Part shown: piece by piece, positions 1-9,231 of the stretch
How the letters are laid out: every line of letters begins with the position of its first letter
Position numbering within the stretch: the stretch's first letter is position 1
Origin: Aurantiacibacter suaedae
GTDB taxonomy: Bacteria > Pseudomonadota > Alphaproteobacteria > Sphingomonadales > Sphingomonadaceae
Assembly (NCBI RefSeq): GCF_005434915.1
Contig: NZ_SKCG01000001.1
Span: 1,178,001 to 1,242,000 of the forward strand
Reading direction: 5' to 3'
Length of the DNA stretch: 64,000 nt
The notes under the pieces: model-generated
Told to the model about the DNA's origin: nothing
Database searches by the model: none
Seen by the model: only the letters and a program-made list of their open reading frames with translations
Made by a program: the position numbers and the translations under genes

Positions 1-1070
1 TCAAGCAGCTCGGCGGTGAACCCAACTATGCACGTGAAATCATGCGTGAAATCGCCGCCGGCAACCTGATGGTCGAAGTGGAAACGAAGCAGGGTGACCG
101 TGAAAGCCTGCTGGCTGCCGTGGCGATGATGGTCGGACGGTTGCAAGACGTTATCGGCAAGACCAGCCGCGCTTCCGACAATGTGGCTTCGGGCAGCCAG
201 GAACTCTCCGCCAGCTCGGAGCAGCTCTCGCAGGGCGCCACCGAGCAGGCCTCGGCTGCTGAACAAGCCTCGGCATCAATGGAAGAGATGGCCGCAAACA
301 TCCGTCAGAACGCCGAAAATGCGGCTCAGACGGAAAAGATCGCGCAGCAGTCCTCGACCGCTGCCGAGCAGAGCGGCGTTGCTGTCGACAAGGCCGTGGT
401 CGCCATGCGCACCATCGCCGAGAAGATCGATATCGTTCAGGAAATCGCCCGTCAGACCGACCTCCTCGCGCTCAACGCCGCCGTCGAAGCGGCGCGTGCC
501 GGGGAACATGGTCGCGGCTTTGCCGTCGTCGCGTCGGAAGTGCGCAAGCTGGCAGAACGCAGCCAGTCGGCCGCCGCTGAGATCAGCGCCGTTTCGACCG
601 ACACGGTCACAGCAGCCACCGAGGCGGGCGAAATGCTGACCAAGCTTGTGCCCGACATCCGTCGCACGGCAGAGCTTGTCGCGGAAATCAGCGCCGCTTG
701 CCGTGAACAGGATATCGGCTCGGCCCAGATCAACGAAGCGATCCAGCAGCTCGACAAGGTCACCCAGCAGAACGCGAGTGCTTCCGAGCAGATCTCGACC
801 ACTTCGGAAGAACTGGCCGGCCAGGCTGAACAACTCCAGAGCTCGATCGCCTATTTCAAGATCGAGGAAGAGGGACACGGTCCGACGGCTGCCAAGCCGG
901 CACCCGCAACCAAGTCGGCACCGCGCAAGCCTGCAAAGACTGCCATACGCAAACCGTCTTTCAAGGCGAACTCGGTGGCCGACCAGCAGTCTCGCGCCAA
1001 TGGCTTCGCGCTTGACCTGACGAGTGGCGGTCCGGACGAGGACGATGCCCACTTCGGACGGGCCGCATGA
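1..1070 (+). CDS. Methyl-accepting chemotaxis protein, C-terminal part (5' end outside window)
   Basis: This is the cytoplasmic signalling part of a chemoreceptor, which controls CheA through CheW. The frame is open from the first bases ([14 protein letters not shown]...), so the gene starts upstream of the window. The first visible residues match the helix after the membrane span and the HAMP start. The highly conserved hairpin tip ([19 protein letters not shown], then [18 protein letters not shown]) is present around bases 450-570, flanked by Glu/Gln/Ala/Ser-rich methylation helices. The C-terminal tail is Ala/Pro/Lys-rich and ends DDAHFGRAA. It has no NWETF-type CheR-docking pentapeptide, so methylation probably does not need tail tethering. 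The stop overlaps the cheW start by 4 bp (ATGA). The ligand cannot be inferred. Confidence 0.95.
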   Translation, partial: KQLGGEPNYAREIMREIAAGNLMVEVETKQGDRESLLAAVAMMVGRLQDVIGKTSRASDNVASGSQELSASSEQLSQGATEQASAAEQASASMEEMAANIRQNAENAAQTEKIAQQSSTAAEQSGVAVDKAVVAMRTIAEKIDIVQEIARQTDLLALNAAVEAARAGEHGRGFAVVASEVRKLAERSQSAAAEISAVSTDTVTAATEAGEMLTKLVPDIRRTAELVAEISAACREQDIGSAQINEAIQQLDKVTQQNASASEQISTTSEELAGQAEQLQSSIAYFKIEEEGHGPTAAKPAPATKSAPRKPAKTAIRKPSFKANSVADQQSRANGFALDLTSGGPDEDDAHFGRAA

Positions 1071-1552
1071 CCACGGGCGAGAACGTCCAGGCGGTGACCT
1101 TTGCTCTCGGGAAGGAGGTCTTCGCTGTCCCGGTCAGCCTAGTACGGGAAATTCTGGACTATCGGGAGCCGTTCAACCTCCCCAATGGACCGGACTATTT
1201 TGTCGGGCTTACCGAGGTCCGTGGTCAAGGGGTGCCGACGGTGGATTTGCGCCGGCGCCTCGGCCTCCCGAGCGTCGAGACTACCCTGGCGACGCGGATC
1301 ATCATCCTCGATATTCCCCTGCAGAATGGAACGCTGTCGCTCGGTCTCGTGATCGACCGGGTACTGGGCGTGAACATCTATGAAGCGGGCCGGATCGAAG
1401 ATGCTCCTGATATCGGCGTCAGCTGGCGTTCCGACTACATCGAGGGTGTGGTGCGCGAGGAGGACGGCTTCGTCGTCATCGTCGACATCGCCCGCATATT
1501 TACCGGGGAAGAAGCCGAACTGCTCGCAGTTTCGGCGTCAAAAGCGGCCTGA
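1067..1552 (+). CDS. cheW: Chemotaxis coupling protein CheW
   Basis: CheW is the scaffold that links receptors to the CheA kinase. The 161-residue length is normal for a single CheW domain. The N-terminal strands ([22 protein letters not shown]) and the motif pair [20 protein letters not shown] and [11 protein letters not shown] are typical of the double beta-barrel fold. The start codon overlaps the upstream receptor stop by 4 bp, which implies translational coupling. cheR and cheB follow on the same strand. Nothing is unusual about it. Confidence 0.95.
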   Translation: MTTGENVQAVTFALGKEVFAVPVSLVREILDYREPFNLPNGPDYFVGLTEVRGQGVPTVDLRRRLGLPSVETTLATRIIILDIPLQNGTLSLGLVIDRVLGVNIYEAGRIEDAPDIGVSWRSDYIEGVVREEDGFVVIVDIARIFTGEEAELLAVSASKAA

Positions 1553-1617
1553 AGCACGGCGAACGGCTGGACCTGTCCAGCCGCCGCCAAGCTTCCGATA
1601 CCATCAGGAGAAAAGAC

Positions 1618-2472
1618 GTGCCGCACGCCGCTTTGAAGGCGCCGCAACAGGAGGATTGCATCAGCCCTCGCAATTTTATGCGGCTGGCCACCTTCATCCA
1701 ATCGGAAACCGGCATCAAGATGCCGCACAACAAGCTTACGATGCTCGAGGGGCGCTTGCGCCGCCGGGTCCGAGCGACGGGCGTTGCCGATCTGAACACC
1801 TATTGCGAGTTCCTGTTCGATGCGAAATTCGGGCGGGACGAAAACGTCCACCTGATCAACGCGGTCACCACCAACAAGACCGATTTCTTCCGCGAACCAC
1901 GCCACTTCGATTATCTGACGCAGACGATCCTGCCAGAACTCAAAGCAAAGGCATCAAGGCGCATTCGCGTATGGAGCGCCGCCTGTTCTACCGGGGCGGA
2001 GCCTTATACGCTGGCCATGCTGCTCGACGATTTTGCCGACAAACATCACGGGCCGGATTACGGCATCCTAGCGACCGACCTCGACACGCAAGTTCTCGAG
2101 ATTGCTCGGCGCGGCATCTATCCCGCCGAACTAATACAGCCCGTTCCCGAGCGCCTGCGCGCACGGTATGTGATGCAGCCACTGGAAAAGACCAGCAGCG
2201 ATGTCCGTATCGTGCCGAGCCTTCGTGCAGCTGTTGGGTATGCGCGGCTGAACCTGATGGATGATAACTATCCGGTCGGCGAACCGATGGACATCATATT
2301 CTGCCGCAATGTTCTGATATATTTCGATAAACAAACTCAGGAGCAGGTCGTGTCGAAATTGTGCGGCAAGCTGCGCGTGGGCGGTTGGCTGGTGCTTGGC
2401 CACTCGGAATCGATTGCCGGAATGACCTTGCCTGTCGAGCAGGTCTGCAACACCGTCTTCAAGCGGATCTAG
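1618..2472 (+). CDS. cheR: Chemotaxis protein methyltransferase CheR
   Basis: CheR is an S-adenosylmethionine-dependent methyltransferase that adds methyl groups to receptor glutamates for adaptation. It is 284 residues, the usual CheR size. The N-terminal helical domain contains FMRLATFIQSETGIKM. The C-terminal domain has the SAM-binding segment VWSAACSTGAEPYTLAML and the motif MDIIFCRNVLIYFD typical of CheR. I chose the GTG start because AGGAG lies 7 nt upstream. The gene sits between cheW and cheB and is 3 bp from cheB, so the operon is contiguous. Confidence 0.95.
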   Translation: MPHAALKAPQQEDCISPRNFMRLATFIQSETGIKMPHNKLTMLEGRLRRRVRATGVADLNTYCEFLFDAKFGRDENVHLINAVTTNKTDFFREPRHFDYLTQTILPELKAKASRRIRVWSAACSTGAEPYTLAMLLDDFADKHHGPDYGILATDLDTQVLEIARRGIYPAELIQPVPERLRARYVMQPLEKTSSDVRIVPSLRAAVGYARLNLMDDNYPVGEPMDIIFCRNVLIYFDKQTQEQVVSKLCGKLRVGGWLVLGHSESIAGMTLPVEQVCNTVFKRI

Positions 2473-2475
2473 GCG

Positions 2476-3558
2476 ATGACCGCTGGCAAGATCCGCGTGC
2501 TCGTTATCGATGACTCGGCTAGCGTGCGCATGACCATGGCGGCGATCCTGAAGGAGGATGCCGAGATCGAGGTAATCGGCGCCGCGTCCGACCCCATTTC
2601 GGCGGCGCGCTATATCCGCGAGCAAGTGCCCGATGTCATCACCCTCGATGTGGAGATGCCGCGCATGGATGGCCTGACCTTCCTGCGCAAGCTGATGAGC
2701 CAATGCCCGCTACCCGTGGTGATGTGCTCATCGCTGGTCGAGGAAGGGTCGGAAACCTTGCTTCAGGCTCTTGAGGCCGGCGCGGTGGACATCATTCTCA
2801 AACCGCGCATGGGCGTTGCCGATCATCTCGCGGAAGCCCGGATGATGATCCGCGAGACCGTGAAAGGCGCTGCCAAGGCACGCGTTTCCGGACGGCCGGC
2901 GAGAACGCGCTCGGCAGAACCCGAGAAGAAACTCACGGCCGATGCGGTGTTGCCGCCCCCCTCGGGCCGGGCGATGAGCCGCACCACGGAAATGGTGGTT
3001 TGTATCGGCGCATCGACCGGTGGGACCGAAGCGCTGCGACAGGTTCTCGAAGCACTACCCGCCGATTCCCCGGGAATCGTGGTGGTGCAACACATGCCGG
3101 AGAGCTTCACCCGAGCCTTTGCCAATCGGCTCAACAAGAGCTGCGCAGTCGATGTAAAGGAAGCCGCTCATGGCGACACCGTCATGCGCGGGCACGTGCT
3201 GATCGCCCCGGGGGGCCTGCGCCATACGATGCTCGAGCGACAAGGCGCGCGCTACCACGTTTCGGTTCGTGAGGGGCCGCTGGTCTCACGGCACCGCCCC
3301 TCGGTGGACGTGCTGTTCCGCTCGGCCGCGCGAAATGCCGGATCCAATGCCGTGGGAATCATCATGACCGGCATGGGCGATGATGGCGCGCGCGGGCTTC
3401 TCGAAATGAAGGAAGCCGGCGCCAGAACGATCGCTCAGGACGAGGCGACATCGATCGTATTCGGAATGCCCAAAGAAGCAATAGCGCGCGGCGCTGCCGA
3501 CAAGGTGGTGCCCCTGGGCACAATCGCGCGCGAGCTTCTTCATGCAGCATCGCGCTAG
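2476..3558 (+). CDS. cheB: Chemotaxis response regulator protein-glutamate methylesterase CheB
   Basis: CheB is the methylesterase/deamidase that reverses CheR action when phosphorylated by CheA. Residues about 5-125 form a receiver domain with the acidic pair in [11 protein letters not shown], the phospho-acceptor Asp in [14 protein letters not shown], and a switch Lys in IILKPRMG. A linker rich in Arg/Ala/Pro leads to the CheB_methylest domain at about residues 170-355. That domain carries the catalytic serine segment [12 protein letters not shown], the His segment [14 protein letters not shown] and the Asp-containing [15 protein letters not shown]. The 360-residue length is standard. Confidence 0.95.
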   Translation: MTAGKIRVLVIDDSASVRMTMAAILKEDAEIEVIGAASDPISAARYIREQVPDVITLDVEMPRMDGLTFLRKLMSQCPLPVVMCSSLVEEGSETLLQALEAGAVDIILKPRMGVADHLAEARMMIRETVKGAAKARVSGRPARTRSAEPEKKLTADAVLPPPSGRAMSRTTEMVVCIGASTGGTEALRQVLEALPADSPGIVVVQHMPESFTRAFANRLNKSCAVDVKEAAHGDTVMRGHVLIAPGGLRHTMLERQGARYHVSVREGPLVSRHRPSVDVLFRSAARNAGSNAVGIIMTGMGDDGARGLLEMKEAGARTIAQDEATSIVFGMPKEAIARGAADKVVPLGTIARELLHAASR

Positions 3559-3591
3559 TGCCCTTACTCATGCTCCAATGCAGGTAACACC

Positions 3592-5319
3592 ATGACTGTC
3601 ATAGACATTGCCACCGCCGAAACCCGAGGCGACGACGCCACATTGCCCCTGCGCGACGATCTCGCCGAGCTTATCTCGGGGCTCGATGCCTGCTTCGTGC
3701 AGGCGGGCACGGCGCTCGCGGTATCGGTGGAAACGATCGACAAGATCGTTGCTGCCCTCGCCGGCATCGGCACTGCACTGGAGGATGAAACCGGAACCAG
3801 CGCGGTCGATACACTGATCGGCGTTGCCCAGCGTGTTTCGGACTTACCAAAACAGTGCAAGGGGCGCGGCCAAGGCCTCGTCGTGGTTCAGCAATCCTCG
3901 AACCGTCTGCACTCGCAAATAACCAAGGTGCTCGCCACCCTTAGGGCGCTGCGCATTTACGGGATGAACGTGAAGATCGCTTCTTGGGGGGCACCGGAAT
4001 TCGTCGAGTCAGTCGGCATCATGTTCACCCGCATCACCGGCGGCGAAGAGAATGTGAAAGCCTTCAACAGCCGGCTATCCGGCTTGTGCGAAAGCGTTGC
4101 CGGCGTGGAAAAGATGGACCGGATGCTGTTGTTGGAGTGCGCGAAGGTCATTCCGCTCGTACCCGAACGACTGGCGAAGGACGCCGAAGGACTGCGTTCG
4201 CATCAGCAGACGGTGACCGATGTCGCCAATGCGACCAAGAACCTTGCTTTGGCAATCCAGCTCAAGGTGGCAACGGCTCTGGGTGCCTTGCAGATCGGCG
4301 ACATTACTCGGCAACGGCTCGAAAACGTGGTGGGAGGCATCCAGCTCCTGCACGCGCACCAGGCAGAATGGGATAGCGATCCGGAGGCTGCGGCATGGGC
4401 GAGCGCGCACATTCTGCGCCTCTTTGCCACGCAGCTGGATGAAACAGCCGAAGAGTTCGCGGTTCAGGCCGCGCTTCTGGTAGAATCGCTTGAAGGGATC
4501 GTACCAGACGCGCGCCGCCTGCTGACCCTTCGCGGCGACAGCGCTGCCGCCGAAGGACGCTCGTTCTTGCGGCAACTCGAACAGTCGATCGCCGAAATCG
4601 AGTCGGTCACTAACCAGCTGGGCAACACCGACCGGCAGACGAGCGCAATCTCAGAGATGATTGCGCAAACGGTCGATGAGCTGACACAGCGGCTGGACGA
4701 AGTTCGCAAGGTGAGGCTCGATGTCCGCGAGATGGCGATCAATATCGACTTGCGGTGCCGACGCCTTGACGAGGTGGGCAAGCCTGTTTCGGTTATCGCC
4801 AAGGAAATCTGGGCGCAATCCAACAGCCTCGATGGGGCTACCGAAGAAATCAGCAAGGAAGTCGTGATCCTCGGTGACGTCGTAAGCGATGTCAGCGGCG
4901 GTGCAGAGGACCGGACTGTCGATGTGAACGAAGCGCTTGCCGACGCGCTTGCCCGCGTTCGCTCAGGCGCGATGAAGACCGAGCAGGCCATCGATGCCGC
5001 CGGTGAAGATGCGAGCCGTGTCGTCGATATGCTGGAGCGCACGAGCATGGAACTGGTCGATAAGCTGAGCCTGAGCAAGACGATCAAGGTCATCAGCAGG
5101 GCCCTGCAGGCGATGATTCCCGAGGTCCAGGAGAGCGAGCCGAGCGAGGCCGCGTCGACCATGCTGAGAGGCCTGCTGCCACAGATCGCCAAGCTTTACA
5201 CAATGGCGAAAGAGCGTGAAGTTCACGGCCGCTTTCTGCTGCCTGACATGGTGGAGGCCGCCGCGCCGGCCTCTGCCGCAGACGAAGACGATGGCCTGTT
5301 TGACGACGGCCTGTTTTAG
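3592..5319 (+). CDS. Long helical chemotaxis-operon protein with CheZ-like motifs (candidate CheY phosphatase)
   Basis: I do not recognise a named family for this 575-residue protein. It is soluble, nearly all helical and rich in heptad-like Leu/Ala/Ile spacing, with no membrane segment and no receptor hairpin tip. Two features resemble CheZ. Residues Asp237 and Gln241 lie in LQIGDITRQRLENVV, matching the D-x-x-x-Q spacing of the E. coli CheZ catalytic pair (Asp143, Gln147 in QDLTGQ). The extreme C-terminus, DEDDGLFDDGLF, is an acidic-hydrophobic tandem repeat resembling the CheZ tail DDLLDSLGF that binds phospho-CheY. It follows cheB by 33 bp on the same strand, so it is probably the last gene of the operon. 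Phosphatase function is inference; a scaffold or receptor-related helical protein is the alternative. Confidence 0.6.
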   Translation: MTVIDIATAETRGDDATLPLRDDLAELISGLDACFVQAGTALAVSVETIDKIVAALAGIGTALEDETGTSAVDTLIGVAQRVSDLPKQCKGRGQGLVVVQQSSNRLHSQITKVLATLRALRIYGMNVKIASWGAPEFVESVGIMFTRITGGEENVKAFNSRLSGLCESVAGVEKMDRMLLLECAKVIPLVPERLAKDAEGLRSHQQTVTDVANATKNLALAIQLKVATALGALQIGDITRQRLENVVGGIQLLHAHQAEWDSDPEAAAWASAHILRLFATQLDETAEEFAVQAALLVESLEGIVPDARRLLTLRGDSAAAEGRSFLRQLEQSIAEIESVTNQLGNTDRQTSAISEMIAQTVDELTQRLDEVRKVRLDVREMAINIDLRCRRLDEVGKPVSVIAKEIWAQSNSLDGATEEISKEVVILGDVVSDVSGGAEDRTVDVNEALADALARVRSGAMKTEQAIDAAGEDASRVVDMLERTSMELVDKLSLSKTIKVISRALQAMIPEVQESEPSEAASTMLRGLLPQIAKLYTMAKEREVHGRFLLPDMVEAAAPASAADEDDGLFDDGLF

Positions 5320-5712
5320 ATCGCCTGGCCCAATCTCTTGCTGATAGGCTGAGCAACAGTTGGCCCAGCCGGTCGAGTGGGCGCCTCGTTGGCATGGGGT
5401 AAGATGAGCCAACGGGCTTCACGCCCAATCATGACCATGGCGACGAGCCTTTCTTCATCGCCGCAGGCATCTATCGCCCGCACGTGCCCACTGGTACCCG
5501 CCCAACATTTCGATCTCCACGACCTCGAAAATATCCTTGCCTGGTCCAGCCGAAGCGAGCCTCGATCACACTCGGAACGCCCTGCGCCTTCTACGTCGAT
5601 CCCTAAGAGGGCCGAGACAGGCAGCCACATCACCGCTAAACCCCCGCCAGCAGGCAGGCGATCATCGCCTTGAAATGACCTGGCGCGTTTCGTGGGCGAG
5701 GGATAGTAGGCG
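5320..5712 (+). other. 393-bp gap after the chemotaxis operon
   Basis: No confident gene. The minus strand stays open across the whole gap and ends just past the upstream stop. Its translation (for example GDEERLVAMVMIGREARWLI) has ordinary protein composition but matches no family I know, and it runs into the antisense of the next gene. No clear terminator hairpin was seen. Confidence 0.4.
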
Positions 5713-6999
5713 ATGTGGTCTACGGGCTGGAGAGCTGTTGCGTTACTGGCGACGGTGCACACGCTCGCCTTCTTCCATCGCACCTTGGCGACGCTGCTGG
5801 CAGAACCCATCCGGATCGAATTCGGCCTCGGCGACACGCTGATCGGCCTGCTCATCGGGGCCGCGTTTTCCATCAGCTATGTAATCGCAGCCCTTCCGCT
5901 CGGGCATCTTGCGGACCATGGAGACAGGTTCCGCCTGCTCGGCATCCTAGTCGCCTGCTGGAGCGTTCTTACAAGCCTTGCGGCTGCCGCCTCCACGTTC
6001 GCCATGCTCCTCCTCCTGCGGATCGTATCGGCAGGCGCCATGTCGGGGATCACACCGGCAGCGGGCTCGCTTCTTGCCGAGCGCTACCCTGGCCGCAAGC
6101 TTGCCAAGCCGATGGGGGTCTATGCCAGCGGGATCTATTTCGGCGTCGGCGGCTCGATGCTGATCGGGGGTGCGCTGGCCGCATGGGTAGACCCCTTTGC
6201 CAGCTTCGCACTTGGCCCGCTGCCCGCGCTAAGCGGCTGGAAGATCATCTATCTGTTCGCAGGGCTGCCCGGTCTTGTGGTTGCCGCCGTGCTGCTCAGC
6301 CAGGCTGACCACATTCGCAGTGCCAGGCGCCCGCAGCCTTACCAGCCCCTGAAGCCGGTCTTCGCTTTCCTCTTCGCGCGCCCTACGAACTACTTGCGGG
6401 TGATGCTGGCGATGACCATGCTGGTTTTCGTCGCCACCGCTGTGGGATCATGGCTCCCGGCAATGCTGCTGCGCAAGCATGGCTGGGCCATTGACGAGAT
6501 CGGCCTGTGGACCGGCGCTATCACGATTGCCGCGGGTTTGCTGGGCACCCTGGGAAGCGGCTTTGTGGTCGATCAAATCAGTCGGCTGACGCGAACCGCA
6601 AAGCCGCAAGTCGTGCTTCTGATGGCAACGGCGGTGCTTTCGGCGCCGGTGGCGGTGGCGCTGCCTCTGGTCTCATCGCCATTTATCTGCCTGGCGCTGT
6701 TCTTCGCGCGGGCGCTGCTAGGCGGAATCATCGTATCTGTGGGTTATGCCATCCTGCTCAATCTCGCGCCGACGCCGCAGCGCGCGCGCCTCATGGCGGT
6801 GGCGGGCATCACGCTCAACCTTATCGGCGGGGCGCTTGCGCCTGTCGCCGTTGCGCTGGTGACCGATTTCGTGTTTGCCGATCCTTTCAAATTGCCGCTA
6901 TCGATGGCCTTGGTGACAGCCTGCGGATCGCTGGCGGCGCTCATCATTCTCCTGCCGGGAGCGAGAACGCTGCTCTCCCCCGACAGTCCACCTTCCTGA
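5713..6999 (+). CDS. Major facilitator superfamily transporter
   Basis: This is a 428-residue inner-membrane transporter with about 12 hydrophobic segments. The loop between segments 2 and 3 has the MFS signature region (LPLGHLADHGDRFRLLGI). Later segments include the typical glycine-rich helix LLAERYPGRKLAKPMGVYASGIYFG. The family moves small solutes by proton coupling or facilitation; the substrate cannot be read from sequence. It stands alone: the chemotaxis operon is about 390 bp upstream and a decayed sulfatase on the other strand begins 9 bp beyond its stop. The proximity to a sugar/sulfatase locus is only weak evidence for a sugar-acid substrate. Confidence 0.85.
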   Translation: MWSTGWRAVALLATVHTLAFFHRTLATLLAEPIRIEFGLGDTLIGLLIGAAFSISYVIAALPLGHLADHGDRFRLLGILVACWSVLTSLAAAASTFAMLLLLRIVSAGAMSGITPAAGSLLAERYPGRKLAKPMGVYASGIYFGVGGSMLIGGALAAWVDPFASFALGPLPALSGWKIIYLFAGLPGLVVAAVLLSQADHIRSARRPQPYQPLKPVFAFLFARPTNYLRVMLAMTMLVFVATAVGSWLPAMLLRKHGWAIDEIGLWTGAITIAAGLLGTLGSGFVVDQISRLTRTAKPQVVLLMATAVLSAPVAVALPLVSSPFICLALFFARALLGGIIVSVGYAILLNLAPTPQRARLMAVAGITLNLIGGALAPVAVALVTDFVFADPFKLPLSMALVTACGSLAALIILLPGARTLLSPDSPPS

Positions 7000-7007
7000 G
7001 CGCCGCG

Positions 7008-7480
7008 TCAGACGACAGCGGTCTCGTTCCGCCCTGTTGCCCGCAGATCCCGCGCAGCCCAGCAAAATAGGATCGCCCCCTCGACGCTCGGCTCCTGCCC
7101 CGCGCACCAGGGATAGCGTACAGGGTTCAAAGGCACGGTATCCGCAGCAAGCATAGCGCGAAAATGCTTAAGGCGTTCGCGGTCGGTCGCTCTCAGCGCT
7201 GCGCGATCCAGCTCGATTTCCTCTCTCACGGTCACGTCGAGCGCGACATAGCGGCCATCTTCATAGAGCTTGCATTCCAGATCGAAGACGAAGCGCGCCG
7301 CTCGCCAGCGGGTATATGGCCCGGCGAGCGCATCACCAGCGGCACATGCTTTCCTGTCAGCGTGGACTGGTCCTTGCCTCCACGCACCCGCTCGCCGTTG
7401 CGCTGCGAGCGGGTGCGCCGGTTGGTGCCGTTTTAGACAATGAAGACGACCAGCGTGTTGTCGGTCAATTCCGGCCGTTC
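7008..7480 (-). pseudogene. Remnant of a fourth sulfatase (C-terminal part, nonsense mutation and internal loss)
   Basis: Read on the minus strand, the sequence shows sulfatase C-terminal motifs directly after the stop of the intact sulfatase. The first piece reads ERPELTDNTLVVFIV, then a TAA (7433-7435) where the family has the Asp of the DNG motif, then NGTNRRTRSQRNGERVRGG and STLTGKHVPLVMRSPGHIP in the same frame. A shift then moves to the frame encoding FVFDLECKLYEDGRY, which runs to a stop at 7008. The jump from HVPLVMRSPG to the terminal KLYEDGRY skips a stretch normally around 100 residues long. No start codon or catalytic Cys motif remains. The upstream portion must have been lost when the neighbouring sulfatase took its present place. 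Confidence 0.75.
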
Positions 7481-7481
7481 T

Positions 7482-9191
7482 TCATTCTTCCAGCGCCTGG
7501 CTCGCACTTTCGACCGTGTTGCTTCCCGTGCCCAGGACGGGAAATTCCGCGAGGGCTTTGCCACGGGTATGCGCCTCCAGCTTGGCCGGGCTATCCGGGA
7601 AGATATCGTCCAGACGGTCAATCCGGTTGGGCTCGACATACCAGCTGTTCGGGAAGTCGGCGGCGCGCGTACCGCCCTCCATCCGGCGCACGCTGCCCCG
7701 CGAATAGCGCCGGGTGTAAGGGATCACATGGCGTCCATCGTCGTCGGCCAGCTGGTCGAACAGGGCCTGACGCATGGCGACCTTGGCCTCCAGATAGTTC
7801 GGATCATCGATGAGGTTATGCATCTCCTCTGGGTCGTCCGCGAGGTTATAGAGTTCTTCGGTATCGTAGATGCCGTAGTACTGGATGTACTTCAAGTTAT
7901 CGCGAACGATGGCAAAGGTGCCCGGGGTCATCGGGAAGGTCCATTCCCAGTAATACTCGTAGATGAAATCGTCGGGCTGCCATTCGTCGGCCGGGACAGC
8001 CCCGCTCATCAACGGCCAGGCGTTTTGCCCCTCAAACTGCGGTGGCAGGTCCACCCCTGCCAACGACAGGAAAGTCGGCGCGAAATCAAGGTTGCGAATG
8101 CGCCCGGTATTCACCGCGCCTGCAGGCACCGCGCCCGGTGCATAGACAACCATCGGCACCTGCACTGAAGGCTGGTAAGCATTGCGCTTGTCGATCAGGC
8201 CATGGTCGCCGATCAGATAGCCGTTATCGGCAGTGAACACGACGAGCGTATCGTCTTCAAGATCGTTGGCTTCGAGATAGGCCAGGATGCGCGCCACGCT
8301 GTCGTCCACGGCGGACAGCGTCGAATAGTAATAGCGCAGATATTCCTGCATCGACATGTCCGAATTGTAGAAGAAATCGAGGCCATGCCAGGTATTGCGC
8401 TGGTTGTAGACCCACATCGGCTTGCCCTCGTAGTTCTCGGGCGTGTTGGCCGAGCTGGCTGGCAGATCGAAGGTCACATTGTCATACTGCCCGGCATAGC
8501 GTGGCGGGGGCAGCGGGTCGGAATGGACGGCCTTGTGGCTAAGGTACAGCATGAACGGCTGGTCGGGGTCGCGTTCGCTTTCGAGCCAATTCATCGCATA
8601 GTCGGTCAACTCGTCGGTGATATAGCCGCGCTGCGGCACCTCGACGCCATCGACATTGAAATTGGTTTCACGGCCCGGAGGGGCATCGGGATTGGGATAG
8701 TACTCGCCCTGCCCCTTGAAGCTCACCCACTTGTCAAAACCGGCACGCGGTGCGTCGGTCGCCGAGCCCATGTGCCACTTGCCGATAAAAGCCGTGCTGT
8801 ATCCGGCCTCCTGCAAATAGGCGGGGAAGAAGGTCAGCCCCTCTTCGCTTGAATCGTTGTTATCGACGATGCCGTGGTTGCGCGCAGTCATCCCGGTCAG
8901 GATCGTGGCGCGGCTGGGGCTGCACAGAGAGGATGTCACCAATGTATTTGGCATATAGGTGCCGCCGCGGGCCAAGCGGTCAATGGCGGGGGTCTGCAAT
9001 TGCGGCTGCAGGAAGCCCATGCCGTCAAAGCGCAGATCGTCGATCAGAATGAAGATGATATTGCGCGGCTTATGTTCTGCGACCTCGGCATTTGCAGGCC
9101 CTGATGGCTGGGCCGCCAGGGGATGGGCGCAGGCGCCAGTCAGGAGCGCCACCCCTGCAAAAAGGGCCTTGGCTGTGGGGGCGATTTTCAT
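7482..9191 (-). CDS. Sulfatase, type I (formylglycine-dependent), N-acetylglucosamine-6-sulfatase-like
   Basis: This enzyme hydrolyses sulfate esters, probably from a glycan, outside the cytoplasm. From the ATG at 9191 (GAGG seven bases upstream) the product is 569 residues. It begins with a signal peptide with a probable lipobox (LLTGAC), so it is likely a lipoprotein. NIIFILIDDLRFDGMGF gives the metal Asp pair. CSPSRATILTG holds the Cys converted to formylglycine. GKWHMG and VVFTADNGYLIGDHGLIDKR supply further active-site Lys/His/Asp/Asn residues. The motif DNGYLIGDHGLIDKR resembles glucosamine-6-O-sulfatases (GNS type). An in-frame start 63 bp further upstream would spoil the signal peptide. 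It lies 40 bp downstream of lacI on the same strand and is probably cotranscribed with it. The exact substrate is inference. Confidence 0.9.
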   Translation of the reverse strand: MKIAPTAKALFAGVALLTGACAHPLAAQPSGPANAEVAEHKPRNIIFILIDDLRFDGMGFLQPQLQTPAIDRLARGGTYMPNTLVTSSLCSPSRATILTGMTARNHGIVDNNDSSEEGLTFFPAYLQEAGYSTAFIGKWHMGSATDAPRAGFDKWVSFKGQGEYYPNPDAPPGRETNFNVDGVEVPQRGYITDELTDYAMNWLESERDPDQPFMLYLSHKAVHSDPLPPPRYAGQYDNVTFDLPASSANTPENYEGKPMWVYNQRNTWHGLDFFYNSDMSMQEYLRYYYSTLSAVDDSVARILAYLEANDLEDDTLVVFTADNGYLIGDHGLIDKRNAYQPSVQVPMVVYAPGAVPAGAVNTGRIRNLDFAPTFLSLAGVDLPPQFEGQNAWPLMSGAVPADEWQPDDFIYEYYWEWTFPMTPGTFAIVRDNLKYIQYYGIYDTEELYNLADDPEEMHNLIDDPNYLEAKVAMRQALFDQLADDDGRHVIPYTRRYSRGSVRRMEGGTRAADFPNSWYVEPNRIDRLDDIFPDSPAKLEAHTRGKALAEFPVLGTGSNTVESASQALEE

Positions 9192-9231
9192 GACGACCTC
9201 TTCACTCTTCTTAAAAATAATTGCGGTTTGC

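Noticed and set aside
276-1052. Long open frame on the minus strand inside the chemoreceptor
   Set aside because: It is the antisense of a well-conserved receptor; the translation is Arg/Leu/Gly-rich without motifs, as is common in GC-rich DNA.
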